Assembly (NCBI RefSeq): GCF_001005315.1
Contig: NZ_LBMG01000009.1
Span: 1-64,000 of the forward strand
Reading direction: 5' to 3'
Length of the DNA stretch: 64,000 nucleotides
Source of the DNA: Kordia jejudonensis
GTDB lineage: Bacteria > Bacteroidota > Bacteroidia > Flavobacteriales > Flavobacteriaceae
The first letter of the stretch is position 1. Every line of letters starts with the position of its first letter. The position numbers and the translations under genes are program-made. This document shows, in pieces, positions 9,379 through 17,738 of this stretch. The notes beneath the pieces were generated by a model. The model was given only the letters and a program-made list of their open reading frames with translations. It had not been told where the DNA came from and did no database searches.

Positions 9379-9813
9379 TTATTTTTCAGCTCCTAAAATA
9401 GTGCTTTTCTCAACTCGTTGTATTCGATTATACAGATATATAATTTCAAAAACGCCTAAAAGTCCAAAAAGAAAACTGGCAAGATCAATAGACAAGTCTA
9501 CAATGGAACCATAATAATCCATCATTTTACCAAATAAAGAGAGAGTCGTTTTATACACGATAAAAAAATTGAATCCTAGTGCAGCCAGGCTCAATAATAG
9601 TAAAAATTGTTTTGCGAAACCATTTAAAATTTTCTCATTATAATACGTGTAACTTTTATAGTGATATAGCATGCTAAGTGCCGTCAAAACCCATAAAATA
9701 TATAAGTGTCCTGGAATTTCCTCATTTGAAGTACATATAAAAAAGTTAATTCCTAGTGTAGCTACAAAAAGTAACATTGTGAAGACTATAAGTATATTTT
9801 TTACAAGTTGCAT
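9379..9813 (-). CDS. Small 4-TM membrane protein, array member 3
   Basis: 144 aa, the shortest member. Four hydrophobic segments with the signature YHYKSYTYYNEK at residues 50-61. It ends RVEKSTILGAEK and lacks the IETIG tail. It sits 8 nt downstream of array member 2. Unknown function, probably inner membrane. Confidence 0.72.
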   Translation of the reverse strand: MQLVKNILIVFTMLLFVATLGINFFICTSNEEIPGHLYILWVLTALSMLYHYKSYTYYNEKILNGFAKQFLLLLSLAALGFNFFIVYKTTLSLFGKMMDYYGSIVDLSIDLASFLFGLLGVFEIIYLYNRIQRVEKSTILGAEK

Positions 9814-9821
9814 ATGTTCAA

Positions 9822-10310
9822 TTACTCGTGTAGACCTTTAATATCATTGATTCCTTCTTTAACGCCGCGTTTAGCTTTTAATTGCTTGATCCGTTTTTTC
9901 ATAAAGGAAATTTCTACCAAACCAATTAAAGAAGGAATAAGTGATATAGCTATAAACAAGAAATCGTTGTCTTGTAAATTTCCATTCAAATATCGACTCC
10001 AATTATTATACACACCTTGTGCAAATACAAATAATAAAATACCATAAAAGCTAATGGCGCCAATCCAAAGGAATTTTGACAGTTTTTTGTCTAAACGTTG
10101 TTTGTTTTCTCGTCTGTAAAAGCGGAAACTTTTAATATGATATATGATAGTAATGACGGATGATGTAATTAAAAACACAATGTAAGCTATGACAAATTGT
10201 TCATTTTTATTCGAAGTAGCTGATCCTTCATACACCACAAGCAGTACAGTGCATATGATTAATAAAGAATAGAAGATCAATATAATTTTCAGAAAGCGCA
10301 TAGCATACAA
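9822..10310 (-). CDS. Small 4-TM membrane protein, array member 2
   Basis: 162 aa, four hydrophobic segments, signature YHIKSFRFYRRENK at residues 57-70. The tail GINDIKGLHE is a variant of the IETIG tail. The start codon directly abuts the stop of array member 1. An internal Met at residue 4 (MRFLKII) matches the N-terminus of other members better and may be the true start. Confidence 0.74.
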   Translation of the reverse strand: MYAMRFLKIILIFYSLLIICTVLLVVYEGSATSNKNEQFVIAYIVFLITSSVITIIYHIKSFRFYRRENKQRLDKKLSKFLWIGAISFYGILLFVFAQGVYNNWSRYLNGNLQDNDFLFIAISLIPSLIGLVEISFMKKRIKQLKAKRGVKEGINDIKGLHE

Positions 10311-10784
10311 TTATTCGTCTGTGACACCAATATCGTCAATTTCTTCCTGACGTTCACGACGATTTTTGTAAATCGTGACAAACACATTGAGTTTATAGGT
10401 TTCAATAAGTGTCAAAATTCCAAAAATCAACAATCCAAGACCAATATAAACTCCGTATTGAGTCAGTTGTGAATTCCCTGATTTGATGGCTGGTAAAATC
10501 ATTCCGCCGCCTAATAAAAGCATAATTACACCAAACGAAATATGCAATGCCCAGTATTTCTTAGATAATTCTGTAATGGTTTTATCAAAAATCTTTAACG
10601 GATAATAAGCTGCTGTTTTGAGATGAAAATAAATGCTAAAAGCACTCGTACACGCTAAAAAGAAAAACGCAGAAGAAGCTCCTTGAAAACTTCCAGTATC
10701 TGAATACATAATAAAACTAAATATAGCTAGCAGTATTGTGATGATAACTGTAAAAACAAGCAATGCAATTTTTACAAACTTCAT
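10311..10784 (-). CDS. Small 4-TM membrane protein, array member 1
   Basis: 157 aa, four hydrophobic segments. The signature is more diverged, FHLKTAAYYPLK at residues 53-64, and the tail is QEEIDDIGVTDE. It starts 2 nt after the lipB stop, so lipB and the five membrane genes probably form one six-gene transcript. Unknown function. Confidence 0.75.
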   Translation of the reverse strand: MKFVKIALLVFTVIITILLAIFSFIMYSDTGSFQGASSAFFFLACTSAFSIYFHLKTAAYYPLKIFDKTITELSKKYWALHISFGVIMLLLGGGMILPAIKSGNSQLTQYGVYIGLGLLIFGILTLIETYKLNVFVTIYKNRRERQEEIDDIGVTDE

Positions 10785-10786
10785 AA

Positions 10787-11494
10787 TTAGGATTGCATTT
10801 TTAATTCTGCGTCAAATAATGCCTGAAAATGATGCAATAGTTTCGCCTTCACTTCATTTTCATCTACATGTGCTTTTCCAAGTTCTACATGTAAAGAAGT
10901 GACGGCTTTTCCACGAATTCCACATGGAATAATATTATCAAAATACCCTAAATCAGCATTTACATTTAACGCGTATCCGTGCATGGTTACCCAACGACTT
11001 GCGCGAACGCCCATGGCACAAATTTTACGTGCAAACGGAGTACCAACGTCTAACCAAACACCTGTTTCGCCTTTGCTCCTTTCAGCTTTCAAGCCATATT
11101 CCGCCAAGGTTAGAATAATCATTTCTTCTAATAAACGTAAGTATTTATGAATATCAGTAAAAAAGTTTTCCAAATCTAAAATAGGATACCCAACAATTTG
11201 TCCAGGACCGTGATATGTAATATCGCCACCACGATTAATTTTGTAAAATGTAGCACCTTTTGCGGTAAGTTGCGCTTCATCTAACAATAAATTAGAAACA
11301 TCGCCACTTTTCCCTAATGTATATACATGCGGATGTTCAACAAATAAAAAATGATTTGACGTTTCTAAGTTTGCAGCTTCACGTCTATTTTTAATTTTTG
11401 TATCTAAAATCTCCTTGAATAATTCTTCTTGAAAATCCCAAGTTTCCTTATAATCTTTCGTCCCTAAATCCTGTATCTGTATTGTTTTGTTCAA
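10787..11494 (-). CDS. lipB: Octanoyl-ACP:protein N-octanoyltransferase
   Basis: LipB transfers octanoyl groups from acyl carrier protein to lipoyl domains, the first step of lipoate synthesis in the cytoplasm. Family motifs are [21 protein letters not shown] and [21 protein letters not shown] (catalytic Cys and Lys regions), then [14 protein letters not shown]. The frame is open up to ATG 11533, but a TATTTTTG promoter box at 11514-11521 lies between that ATG and the family-typical N-terminus. The TTG at 11494 ([18 protein letters not shown]) is therefore chosen. Its product would serve the E2 lipoyl domain encoded at 46.7-48.0 kb, among others. It heads the membrane-protein array. Confidence 0.93.
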   Translation of the reverse strand: MNKTIQIQDLGTKDYKETWDFQEELFKEILDTKIKNRREAANLETSNHFLFVEHPHVYTLGKSGDVSNLLLDEAQLTAKGATFYKINRGGDITYHGPGQIVGYPILDLENFFTDIHKYLRLLEEMIILTLAEYGLKAERSKGETGVWLDVGTPFARKICAMGVRASRWVTMHGYALNVNADLGYFDNIIPCGIRGKAVTSLHVELGKAHVDENEVKAKLLHHFQALFDAELKMQS

Positions 11495-11513
11495 AGCGTG
11501 TCTATTTTCACTG

Positions 11514-11521
11514 CAAAAATA
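11514..11521 (-). promoter_or_regulatory. -7 promoter box of lipB operon
   Basis: Reads TATTTTTG on the minus strand, an exact TAnnTTTG box 20 nt upstream of the TTG start of lipB. It excludes the upstream ATG 11533. No good -33 at 19 nt. Confidence 0.5.
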
Positions 11522-11573
11522 CGACATTCTCAAAAAAGGAGATTCGTTTTCGCAAAACTATTTGAAATGCATA

Positions 11574-11611
11574 AAAAAAGCTGTTTGAAATATGTTTCAA
11601 ACAGCTTTTTT
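11574..11611 (-). terminator. Strong hairpin terminator after the Pmp3/YqaE gene
   Basis: Perfect 17-bp stem (core GCTGTTTGAAA/TTTCAAACAGC) with a 4-nt TATG loop, bordered by A- and T-runs. It follows the minus-strand 52-aa gene by 20 nt and insulates it from lipB. Confidence 0.85.
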
Positions 11612-11631
11612 CGTTTATCGTTTATACAATG

Positions 11632-11790
11632 CTATCGATTTGGATTATTATTAATAACCAATGCTGCAATGGTTCCAGGAACCCAACCGCATAGCCACAA
11701 AAGAAAGACAATTACTATTGACCCGCAACCTTTATCTAATACTGACAAAGGCGGAAATATAATTGCCAGTAAGACTCTCCATATACTCAT
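11632..11790 (-). CDS. Pmp3/YqaE family small membrane protein
   Basis: 52-aa hydrophobic peptide found by reading the minus strand. It begins MSIWRVLLAIIFPPLSVL and continues with LLWLCGWVPGTIAAL, the two-helix pattern of the Pmp3/YqaE (UPF0057) family. That family is linked in yeast and plants to membrane potential and salt tolerance. Family features visible are the FPPLSV turn and the GWVPG(T/V)IAAL second helix. It is monocistronic, followed by a perfect hairpin terminator. Confidence 0.9.
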   Translation of the reverse strand: MSIWRVLLAIIFPPLSVLDKGCGSIVIVFLLWLCGWVPGTIAALVINNNPNR

Positions 11791-11903
11791 AATATTTTTT
11801 AATTTGATGATTGATGATGGTTATATGACTTCAAAACTTCAAAAATGTTACAGTTTATAAACTGTAGAAACTCATGTTAGTTCAAATATTTCCAAATCAA
11901 TAC

Positions 11904-11935
11904 ATTGGTATACTAATGAAATGTATTTATCTTTG
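11904..11935 (+). promoter_or_regulatory. Promoter of lysS
   Basis: A partial -33 (ATTG at 11904-11907), about 20 nt, then TATCTTTG at 11928-11935, an exact TAnnTTTG -7 box, 27 nt upstream of ATG 11963. Confidence 0.55.
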
Positions 11936-11962
11936 CCAACTTAAAATTTACACAAAAATACT

Positions 11963-13648
11963 ATGCAATTATCAGAACAAGAAATCGTTCGTAGAGAAAA
12001 ACTTTCAAAGTTGCGCGAACTTGGCATTAACCCGTATCCTGCAAATCTTTATCCTGTAAATCATACTTCGAAACAGATAAAGGAATCATTTGCTGAAGGT
12101 AAACAGGTAATCATTGCTGGTAGATTGATGTCGCGTCGTATTCAAGGTTCAGCTTCATTTGCTGAGTTACAAGATGCTGACGGAAAGATTCAAGTGTATT
12201 TTAACAGAGACGAAATTTGTCCAGGAGACGACAAATCGCACTACAATGATGTCTACAAGAAATTACTAGATATTGGCGATTTTATCGGAATTGAAGGCGA
12301 ATTGTTTACGACGAAAGTTGGTGAAAAAACTGTAATGGTAAAAAACTTTACCTTATTAAGTAAAGCCTTAAAACCATTGCCGCTTCCAAAAGAAAAAGAT
12401 GGCGTTGTGTATGACAAATTTGATGATCCTGAACAACGATATCGTCAGCGTTATGCTGATTTAGTGGTAAATCCGGAAGTAAAAGAAGTGTTTGTAAAGC
12501 GTACAAAACTGTTCAACGCTATGCGTAATTTCTTCAATGAAGCTGGCTATTTTGAAGTGGAAACTCCAATTTTGCAACCAATTCCCGGTGGTGCGGCGGC
12601 GCGTCCGTTTGTCACACATCACAACTCATTGAATATTCCATTATACATGCGAATTGCCAATGAATTGTATTTAAAAAGATTGATTGTCGGCGGATTTGAT
12701 GGTGTTTACGAATTTTCTAAAAATTTCCGTAACGAAGGAATGGATCGTACACATAATCCTGAATTTACAGCCATGGAAATCTATGTAGCCTACAAAGATT
12801 ACAACTGGATGATGGAATTTACAGAATCGTTATTAGAACACTGTGCCATTGCCGTAAACGGAACAACAACTGCAACGTTTGGCGAGCACAAAATTGATTT
12901 TAAAGCGCCGTACAAACGTGTGACAATGACACAATCTATTATTGACTTTACAGGATTTGATATTACAGGAAAATCGGAAGAAGAGTTGCGTGAAGCTGCT
13001 AAAGGTATGGGAGTTGACGTAGATGAAACGATGGGAAAAGGAAAGTTGATTGATGAGATTTTCGGCGAAAAATGTGAAGGAAATTATATTGAACCAACCT
13101 TCATAACCGATTATCCAAAAGAGATGAGTCCGTTGTGTAAAGAACATCGCGAAAATCCTGAATTAACGGAGCGTTTTGAATTAATGGTTTGTGGAAAAGA
13201 AATTGCAAATGCCTATTCAGAGTTAAACGATCCTATTGATCAACGTGAACGTTTTGAAGCTCAATTAAAACTTTCTGAAAAAGGAGATGATGAAGCAATG
13301 TTTATTGACAACGACTTTATTCGTGCATTGGAATACGGAATGCCGCCAACTTCTGGTTTAGGTATTGGAATGGATCGTTTGATTATGTATTTAACAAACA
13401 ATCCATCAATTCAGGAAGTATTGTTTTTCCCGCAAATGCGTCCAGAGAAAAAACAAGTGCCTTTAACTGATGAAGCGAAAGCTGTATTTGAAATTTTAAA
13501 GAAAGCTGAAAAGTTACCGTTAGCCGATTTAAAAGCACAAGCAGGTTTATCAAATAAAAAATGGGATAAGTCTGTAAAAGAATTGACAAAAAACAACTTG
13601 GCTAAAGTGGAGAAAAATGATGATGGACTTTTTATTGAAGTCGTTTAA
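11963..13648 (+). CDS. lysS: Lysyl-tRNA synthetase (class II)
   Basis: 561 aa. Charges tRNA-Lys in the cytoplasm. An N-terminal OB-fold anticodon-binding domain (VIIAGRLMSRRIQGSASFAEL) is followed by the class II catalytic core: motif 1 (RNFFNEAGYFEVETPIL), motif 2 (FRNEGMDRTHNPEFTAMEIY) and motif 3 (GLGIGMDRLIMYLTN). After motif 3 there is an extension of about 65 residues with a helix-turn-helix-like stretch (LADLKAQAGLSNKKWDKSVK), as in other Bacteroidota LysRS. That makes it longer than the roughly 500-aa E. coli enzyme. An exact promoter box lies upstream and a hairpin terminator downstream. Confidence 0.98.
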   Translation: MQLSEQEIVRREKLSKLRELGINPYPANLYPVNHTSKQIKESFAEGKQVIIAGRLMSRRIQGSASFAELQDADGKIQVYFNRDEICPGDDKSHYNDVYKKLLDIGDFIGIEGELFTTKVGEKTVMVKNFTLLSKALKPLPLPKEKDGVVYDKFDDPEQRYRQRYADLVVNPEVKEVFVKRTKLFNAMRNFFNEAGYFEVETPILQPIPGGAAARPFVTHHNSLNIPLYMRIANELYLKRLIVGGFDGVYEFSKNFRNEGMDRTHNPEFTAMEIYVAYKDYNWMMEFTESLLEHCAIAVNGTTTATFGEHKIDFKAPYKRVTMTQSIIDFTGFDITGKSEEELREAAKGMGVDVDETMGKGKLIDEIFGEKCEGNYIEPTFITDYPKEMSPLCKEHRENPELTERFELMVCGKEIANAYSELNDPIDQRERFEAQLKLSEKGDDEAMFIDNDFIRALEYGMPPTSGLGIGMDRLIMYLTNNPSIQEVLFFPQMRPEKKQVPLTDEAKAVFEILKKAEKLPLADLKAQAGLSNKKWDKSVKELTKNNLAKVEKNDDGLFIEVV

Positions 13649-13706
13649 ACTTTTCTATCAACCATACAAATAATACCATATAACTTGTTTAAACGAGTTC
13701 ATATTC

Positions 13707-13741
13707 AAAAAGGAGGAATTGAGCATTCAATTCCGCCTTTT
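13707..13741 (+). terminator. lysS terminator
   Basis: Stem AAAGG-GGAATTGA / TCAATTCC-CCTTT with one mismatch, GCAT loop and trailing Ts, about 60 nt after the lysS stop. Confidence 0.8.
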
Positions 13742-13836
13742 GTCATTTACATTCCTTGAATTGCGACTACAACTCTTTTGTTTCACATTTCGGATTTGAT
13801 ACTTTTATTCCATTATTAAAACAAACTTTATTTATT

Positions 13837-14007
13837 ATGAAAAAAAGAATTTTAAACAATTTAACACTTAACAAAAAGTCAATTTCTAATCTAAGCAGCA
13901 AATATTTAGTTGTTGGCGGCGGAAAGAAAGTGTCTCTTATTATTAAATGTCCAATTGGACCATCAGACGACACGTTAGATCGCGATTGCCCATCATTTTG
14001 GTGTTAA
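13837..14007 (+). CDS. GG-leader peptide, candidate RiPP precursor 2
   Basis: 56-aa peptide starting MKKRILNNLTLNKKSISNLS. A longer frame from 13756 adds 27 residues that precede this leader. LTLNKKSISNL is the leader pattern of Bacteroidota class I lanthipeptide-type precursors, ending at VVGGG. The short core has three Cys plus Ser/Thr (KCPIGPSDDTLDRDCPSFWC), suited to thioether or disulfide rings. It has its own terminator and no LanB/LanC-like or transporter gene beside it. The family call is by leader similarity; modification is not shown. Confidence 0.75.
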   Translation: MKKRILNNLTLNKKSISNLSSKYLVVGGGKKVSLIIKCPIGPSDDTLDRDCPSFWC

Positions 14008-14040
14008 TAAAAAGTATGTAAGTTAATCTTATCAGATTTT

Positions 14041-14075
14041 AAAGCTTGGGAAAACTATTTCTCAGGCTTTTTTTG
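14041..14075 (+). terminator. Terminator of RiPP-like gene 2
   Basis: 13-bp stem with two G-U pairs (left arm AAAGCTTGGGAAA, right arm TTTCTCAGGCTTT), ACTA loop, then a T-run. Confidence 0.8.
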
Positions 14076-14136
14076 TGTTCAATAGATGTGTGCACGCTAG
14101 ATTTTATATCTTTAACATAAATTAAATAACCAAAAA

Positions 14137-15204
14137 GTGAAGCGTTCCCGAGATTCCAGATATGATAAAAAGCGTTCGCGCGATAAGAAAGACGATAGGC
14201 GAAAGTTAAAATTTAGTACAAAAAGTACTGAAAAGTCAGAGAAAGACGAACGTTCACGAACTAGCAATAAAGACGAAAGAAGACCACGAGTTCCTGAAAA
14301 AAGAACGCCAAAACCTGAAACTAGCACTGTTCCAACTACTAAAGTTGCTACAAATTCTACAACGTCAAGTCCAGAAAATACAGCAACAATTCCAGAACGT
14401 ACTGTGGATTATGAAGTATTTTCAAAAACCGATTCAACGTATACAAAACGCACAACACATCGGAAAAAGAAAGGCGGTTTTCCTAAAATAGTATTGCCAC
14501 TTGCCGTAGTTGGTATCCTTTTTCTTTTCAGAATTCTTATAAATATTGGCGATTCTAGTGATGATCAATTTTCCAATGATCCGCCTGTAACTTACGAACC
14601 ATCGTATGAAAATACGAGAGTTGTAACGACACCTCCGACCAAAAAACGTAAAAAAATTAATGTTGCGGCATTTATTACTGGAGAAGAAGATCGTTTAAAA
14701 GAAATTACACAACTTAGTGAAGATTCTATTGTAAACATTATTCCTAATGTGGAAGTGCGCTTATTTAAAGGTTTTCATATGTACGAAACAAAAGATTTCT
14801 CAGACACTCCAATTGTAGCTTCGTATTCTAAATATCACTTTTTTTATGATGTGCAGCCAAAAGTAGAAGACCAAACATTGTCTGAACAATGGAGCATATT
14901 TCGCGAAAAGTTAGCAGAACGTTCGTATAATGGATATTTTATGTATGATTATCCAAAAAAATATAAATCTGATGATTTTCTAATTGAAGAAACTGAGTTT
15001 TCTATTTCGTTAAAAGGCAATGTAATTTATGGTGTTGCCACATTGATTGAATATAAAAATAAACGCTATTTCTTTCAATTTATCTCGAAAGAACGTGATG
15101 ATAAAGATCCAAATTATGCGTATTTACGAAAGTATTTAAATTATTATTTAAAAATAAATGCGTTGTATGAATCACTTGATACCGTTGATGATTTGAAAAG
15201 CTAA
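14137..15204 (+). CDS. Single-pass membrane protein with long basic N-terminus
   Basis: 355 aa, GTG start, unrecognised. Residues 1-110 are highly charged and low complexity (RSRD repeats, many Lys/Arg/Asp, then Thr/Ser/Pro) and probably disordered in the cytoplasm. One membrane helix spans about 117-137 (FPKIVLPLAVVGILFLFRIL). A C-terminal domain of about 190 residues has mixed alpha/beta character (VEVRLFKGFHMYETKDFSDTP; FFQFISKERDDKDPNYAYLRKYL). No catalytic motif is evident. It stands alone between a terminator and a converging gene. The GTG start could be replaced by a later codon, since the basic tract has no other Met. Confidence 0.7.
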   Translation: MKRSRDSRYDKKRSRDKKDDRRKLKFSTKSTEKSEKDERSRTSNKDERRPRVPEKRTPKPETSTVPTTKVATNSTTSSPENTATIPERTVDYEVFSKTDSTYTKRTTHRKKKGGFPKIVLPLAVVGILFLFRILINIGDSSDDQFSNDPPVTYEPSYENTRVVTTPPTKKRKKINVAAFITGEEDRLKEITQLSEDSIVNIIPNVEVRLFKGFHMYETKDFSDTPIVASYSKYHFFYDVQPKVEDQTLSEQWSIFREKLAERSYNGYFMYDYPKKYKSDDFLIEETEFSISLKGNVIYGVATLIEYKNKRYFFQFISKERDDKDPNYAYLRKYLNYYLKINALYESLDTVDDLKS

Positions 15205-15214
15205 AACACGCTAA

Positions 15215-16717
15215 CTAACTCGCTTTTACCAACGCTAACGTGGTTTGATATAAATCGGTTTTGTTCATTTTGGCTTTGAGCCAAGCGTAAAAACTCATCA
15301 CAAATATATCAGTTTGTTCAGGCGAAGTCCACTCAAAAGAAGCTTCTACCGTTGACAAAAATTCATCTGAAGTTACATTTTCAGGCGCTTGATAATAGCT
15401 TTTTACAAATTTTAAAAAGGTAATCACACGCTGTTCTCCTGATTTTTTTAAGAACGGATAATACTTCCGTTGAAAACTCGTAAAACGTGAATCGACATAG
15501 GAAATATTCCCCAATTCGATGTGCAATAACAACTCAATGAGGTTTTTCTTTACAACCCATTCAATACCTGCTTTTTCTTCATACCATTTGTCTGTATGGT
15601 AAAATCTAGAAAATATTTGTTGTGCTTTTTTAAATTCTCCTTGTTGAAAATAAAATACAATCAAACTTAAATGTACATCTAACATCACTTCTAAGTCAAA
15701 CTTTTTTACTTGCAGGATACTTTCTAGAATTGAAATGGCTTCTGTGGCATTCCCTGAATAGTTATGACTTAGTGCTACCAAACATTTATACGACAACAAA
15801 GCATCTTTGTAATGTTTCCGTTTTTGACGTTCCATTGCTTGATACATAAGCTCTAAATATTCTAAACTTTCGGCAAATGCTTTCTTCCTAAAAAAGATAT
15901 TCGCAATAATGTATAATACTTTTATGTGATAGAATAAATGCTTATCCGTTTGTTTCAGTCGACTGGAAATGTCTTTGTAATTCTCTAGTAAAAATGGTGT
16001 AATTGTAGAAAAATCTTTGGTTACCGAAGCTGCCGAGCTAATCATTTGTGCCAATTGGTATAACGATTTGTAGGTCAATCCGATTTCTTGCGATATTCCA
16101 AAACGTGCATAGGTTTCTTGAATTAGTTGTTGAAACGAAATTACTTCGCCTTGATACACAACTTTTTGCACACTTTCTTTGATGACTGCGTACGCCATGT
16201 TAAGTTTTTCTTCTTGTAAAAAATCCTGTTGGTTTGCCGTAAACTTCTCAATCAACGTTTCTAGCGGCGGCGCAAATGAAGTTGTGTGTGCATATTGTAT
16301 TTGTGTATGATAGACTTCATTTAGCAATGAAAAATGCAGAATGTCACGTGCTTTCTTTTCTGCTTTGTGCAATACTTTAAAAGCAGTTTTGTATTGTTTT
16401 TGCAATAATAAGTTCCGCGCTACCAACACACGTTTGGTAATATCGAGTTCGTCGGAAACTTCATGTGTGAGACTTTGTGTTGCCATAAAATCGAGCAGCG
16501 AACTCCACAAACGCTTTCGCAAAGCATGATAGGCACTTTTATTATCGGTTCCATATAATTTTTTAGGAATTTCCTTAGCGGGACAATTGGCGAGTAACAA
16601 CTTGAACAATTGTACATTTTTCGTGTCGTGACGCTTGTTTTTATAGGTAAGATATTTTACAAATTCCTGTTGTTCTTCTTTCGAAAACTTAGAAATCATG
16701 ATATCAATTGCAATCAT
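15215..16717 (-). CDS. Helical repeat (TPR-like) protein of unknown function
   Basis: 500 aa, almost entirely alpha-helical with TPR-like helix pairs (FQQGEFKKAQQIFSRFYHTDKWYEEKAG; KAFAESLEYLELMYQAMERQKRKHYKDALLSYKCLVALSHNYSGNATEAISILESIL). There is no signal peptide, so it is probably cytoplasmic. The N-terminus (FSKEEQQEFVKYLTYKNKR) is conserved-looking. Met7 (MISKFSKEEQ) is an alternative start. The upstream intergenic stretch is very AT rich. The function cannot be named. Confidence 0.72.
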   Translation of the reverse strand: MIAIDIMISKFSKEEQQEFVKYLTYKNKRHDTKNVQLFKLLLANCPAKEIPKKLYGTDNKSAYHALRKRLWSSLLDFMATQSLTHEVSDELDITKRVLVARNLLLQKQYKTAFKVLHKAEKKARDILHFSLLNEVYHTQIQYAHTTSFAPPLETLIEKFTANQQDFLQEEKLNMAYAVIKESVQKVVYQGEVISFQQLIQETYARFGISQEIGLTYKSLYQLAQMISSAASVTKDFSTITPFLLENYKDISSRLKQTDKHLFYHIKVLYIIANIFFRKKAFAESLEYLELMYQAMERQKRKHYKDALLSYKCLVALSHNYSGNATEAISILESILQVKKFDLEVMLDVHLSLIVFYFQQGEFKKAQQIFSRFYHTDKWYEEKAGIEWVVKKNLIELLLHIELGNISYVDSRFTSFQRKYYPFLKKSGEQRVITFLKFVKSYYQAPENVTSDEFLSTVEASFEWTSPEQTDIFVMSFYAWLKAKMNKTDLYQTTLALVKAS

Positions 16718-16898
16718 TATATCGTCGGTTTTAAACTATTTAAATTACTTATTATCAATTATTTAAATATATTTTTATCATATAAATATAGTCTTTTTTA
16801 TTGAAAAATTGAATTTTGTAGCTAAAAATCCCACCGCATATTTGTCCTGTAATTAACAAACAAAAATTAAATCAAGTAACATTTAAAATTATAGTAGT

Positions 16899-17372
16899 AT
16901 GGAAAATCAAAAATTTTTAAACTTAGGAGAAAAAACAAAGAAACCTTTAGAAACTAAGAAAGAAGAGAAAAACCCTTTTAAGCCAACGCCAGCGTTTATT
17001 TCGGCATCATGGGCGGCTTTATTAATTGGAATGGTTGCCTATTGCGTTGGATTGTGGAATGCAGGCATGGAATTGAATGAAAAAGGATATTACTTCACTA
17101 TTTTATTATTCGGATTGTTCTCCGTGGTTTCGGTACAGAAAGCCGTAAGAGATAGAATGGAAGGAATTCCCGTAACAGATATTTATTATGGAATAAGTTG
17201 GTTTACCACCTTGGCTTCTATCCTATTATTAGTTGTCGGATTGTGGAATGCCGAATTGGAATTGAGTGAAAAAGGATTTTACGGAATGTCATTCGCATTG
17301 AGCTTATTTGCGTCCGTAGCCGTGCAGAAAAACACCAGAGATTTACAAGCATTAAAAAATCAAGAAGCTTAA
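16899..17372 (+). CDS. YiaA/YiaB-like inner membrane protein
   Basis: 157 aa with a duplicated two-helix YiaAB-type domain. The two halves repeat [36 protein letters not shown] and [36 protein letters not shown] (residues about 50-85 and 113-148), each after a hydrophobic helix. A charged cytoplasmic N-terminus of about 30 residues precedes them. The family occurs widely but its biochemical role is unknown. It lies upstream of three further membrane or exported protein genes. Confidence 0.87.
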   Translation: MENQKFLNLGEKTKKPLETKKEEKNPFKPTPAFISASWAALLIGMVAYCVGLWNAGMELNEKGYYFTILLFGLFSVVSVQKAVRDRMEGIPVTDIYYGISWFTTLASILLLVVGLWNAELELSEKGFYGMSFALSLFASVAVQKNTRDLQALKNQEA

Positions 17373-17447
17373 ATGTTGGTTGATTACCTGAACCTCGTAA
17401 CGATATGAATATCGATTGTTGCGAGGTTTATTTTTAATATATCTAAA

Positions 17448-17714
17448 ATGAAGAAGCATTTAAAATCAGTTATTTTAGTATTTAGTGGTCTTCTAACTTT
17501 TATATTGAGCCTTTTCGTTCCTGTTGGCGGCGGTGGCGTAAGTCTAATTTTAGCACTATCGATTCCTTTTTTTATTGTTGTAGGAATTATTTTCGGAGTT
17601 ATTTATCATGTTTTTATTCGAAAAATGAAGAACATCTATCTTAAAAATAGTATCTTTTTTGCAATGCTATTTTTAATAATCATCTTAACCTTTTTATGGT
17701 ATCCTTATCAATAG
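17448..17714 (+). CDS. Small hypothetical membrane protein
   Basis: 88 aa with three hydrophobic helices (residues 8-26, 30-52, 68-84) and a Gly-rich turn VPVGGGGVSL. It begins MKKHLKSVILVFSG, which could also be read as a signal anchor. Not recognised. It lies 24 nt upstream of the DUF2157 gene and may be co-transcribed. Confidence 0.65.
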   Translation: MKKHLKSVILVFSGLLTFILSLFVPVGGGGVSLILALSIPFFIVVGIIFGVIYHVFIRKMKNIYLKNSIFFAMLFLIIILTFLWYPYQ

Positions 17715-17738
17715 AAAAATACTCAAAAAACAAAACTT

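Noticed and set aside
11495-11533. ATG start of lipB at 11533
   Set aside because: It is upstream of a TATTTTTG box and adds 13 residues not typical of LipB.
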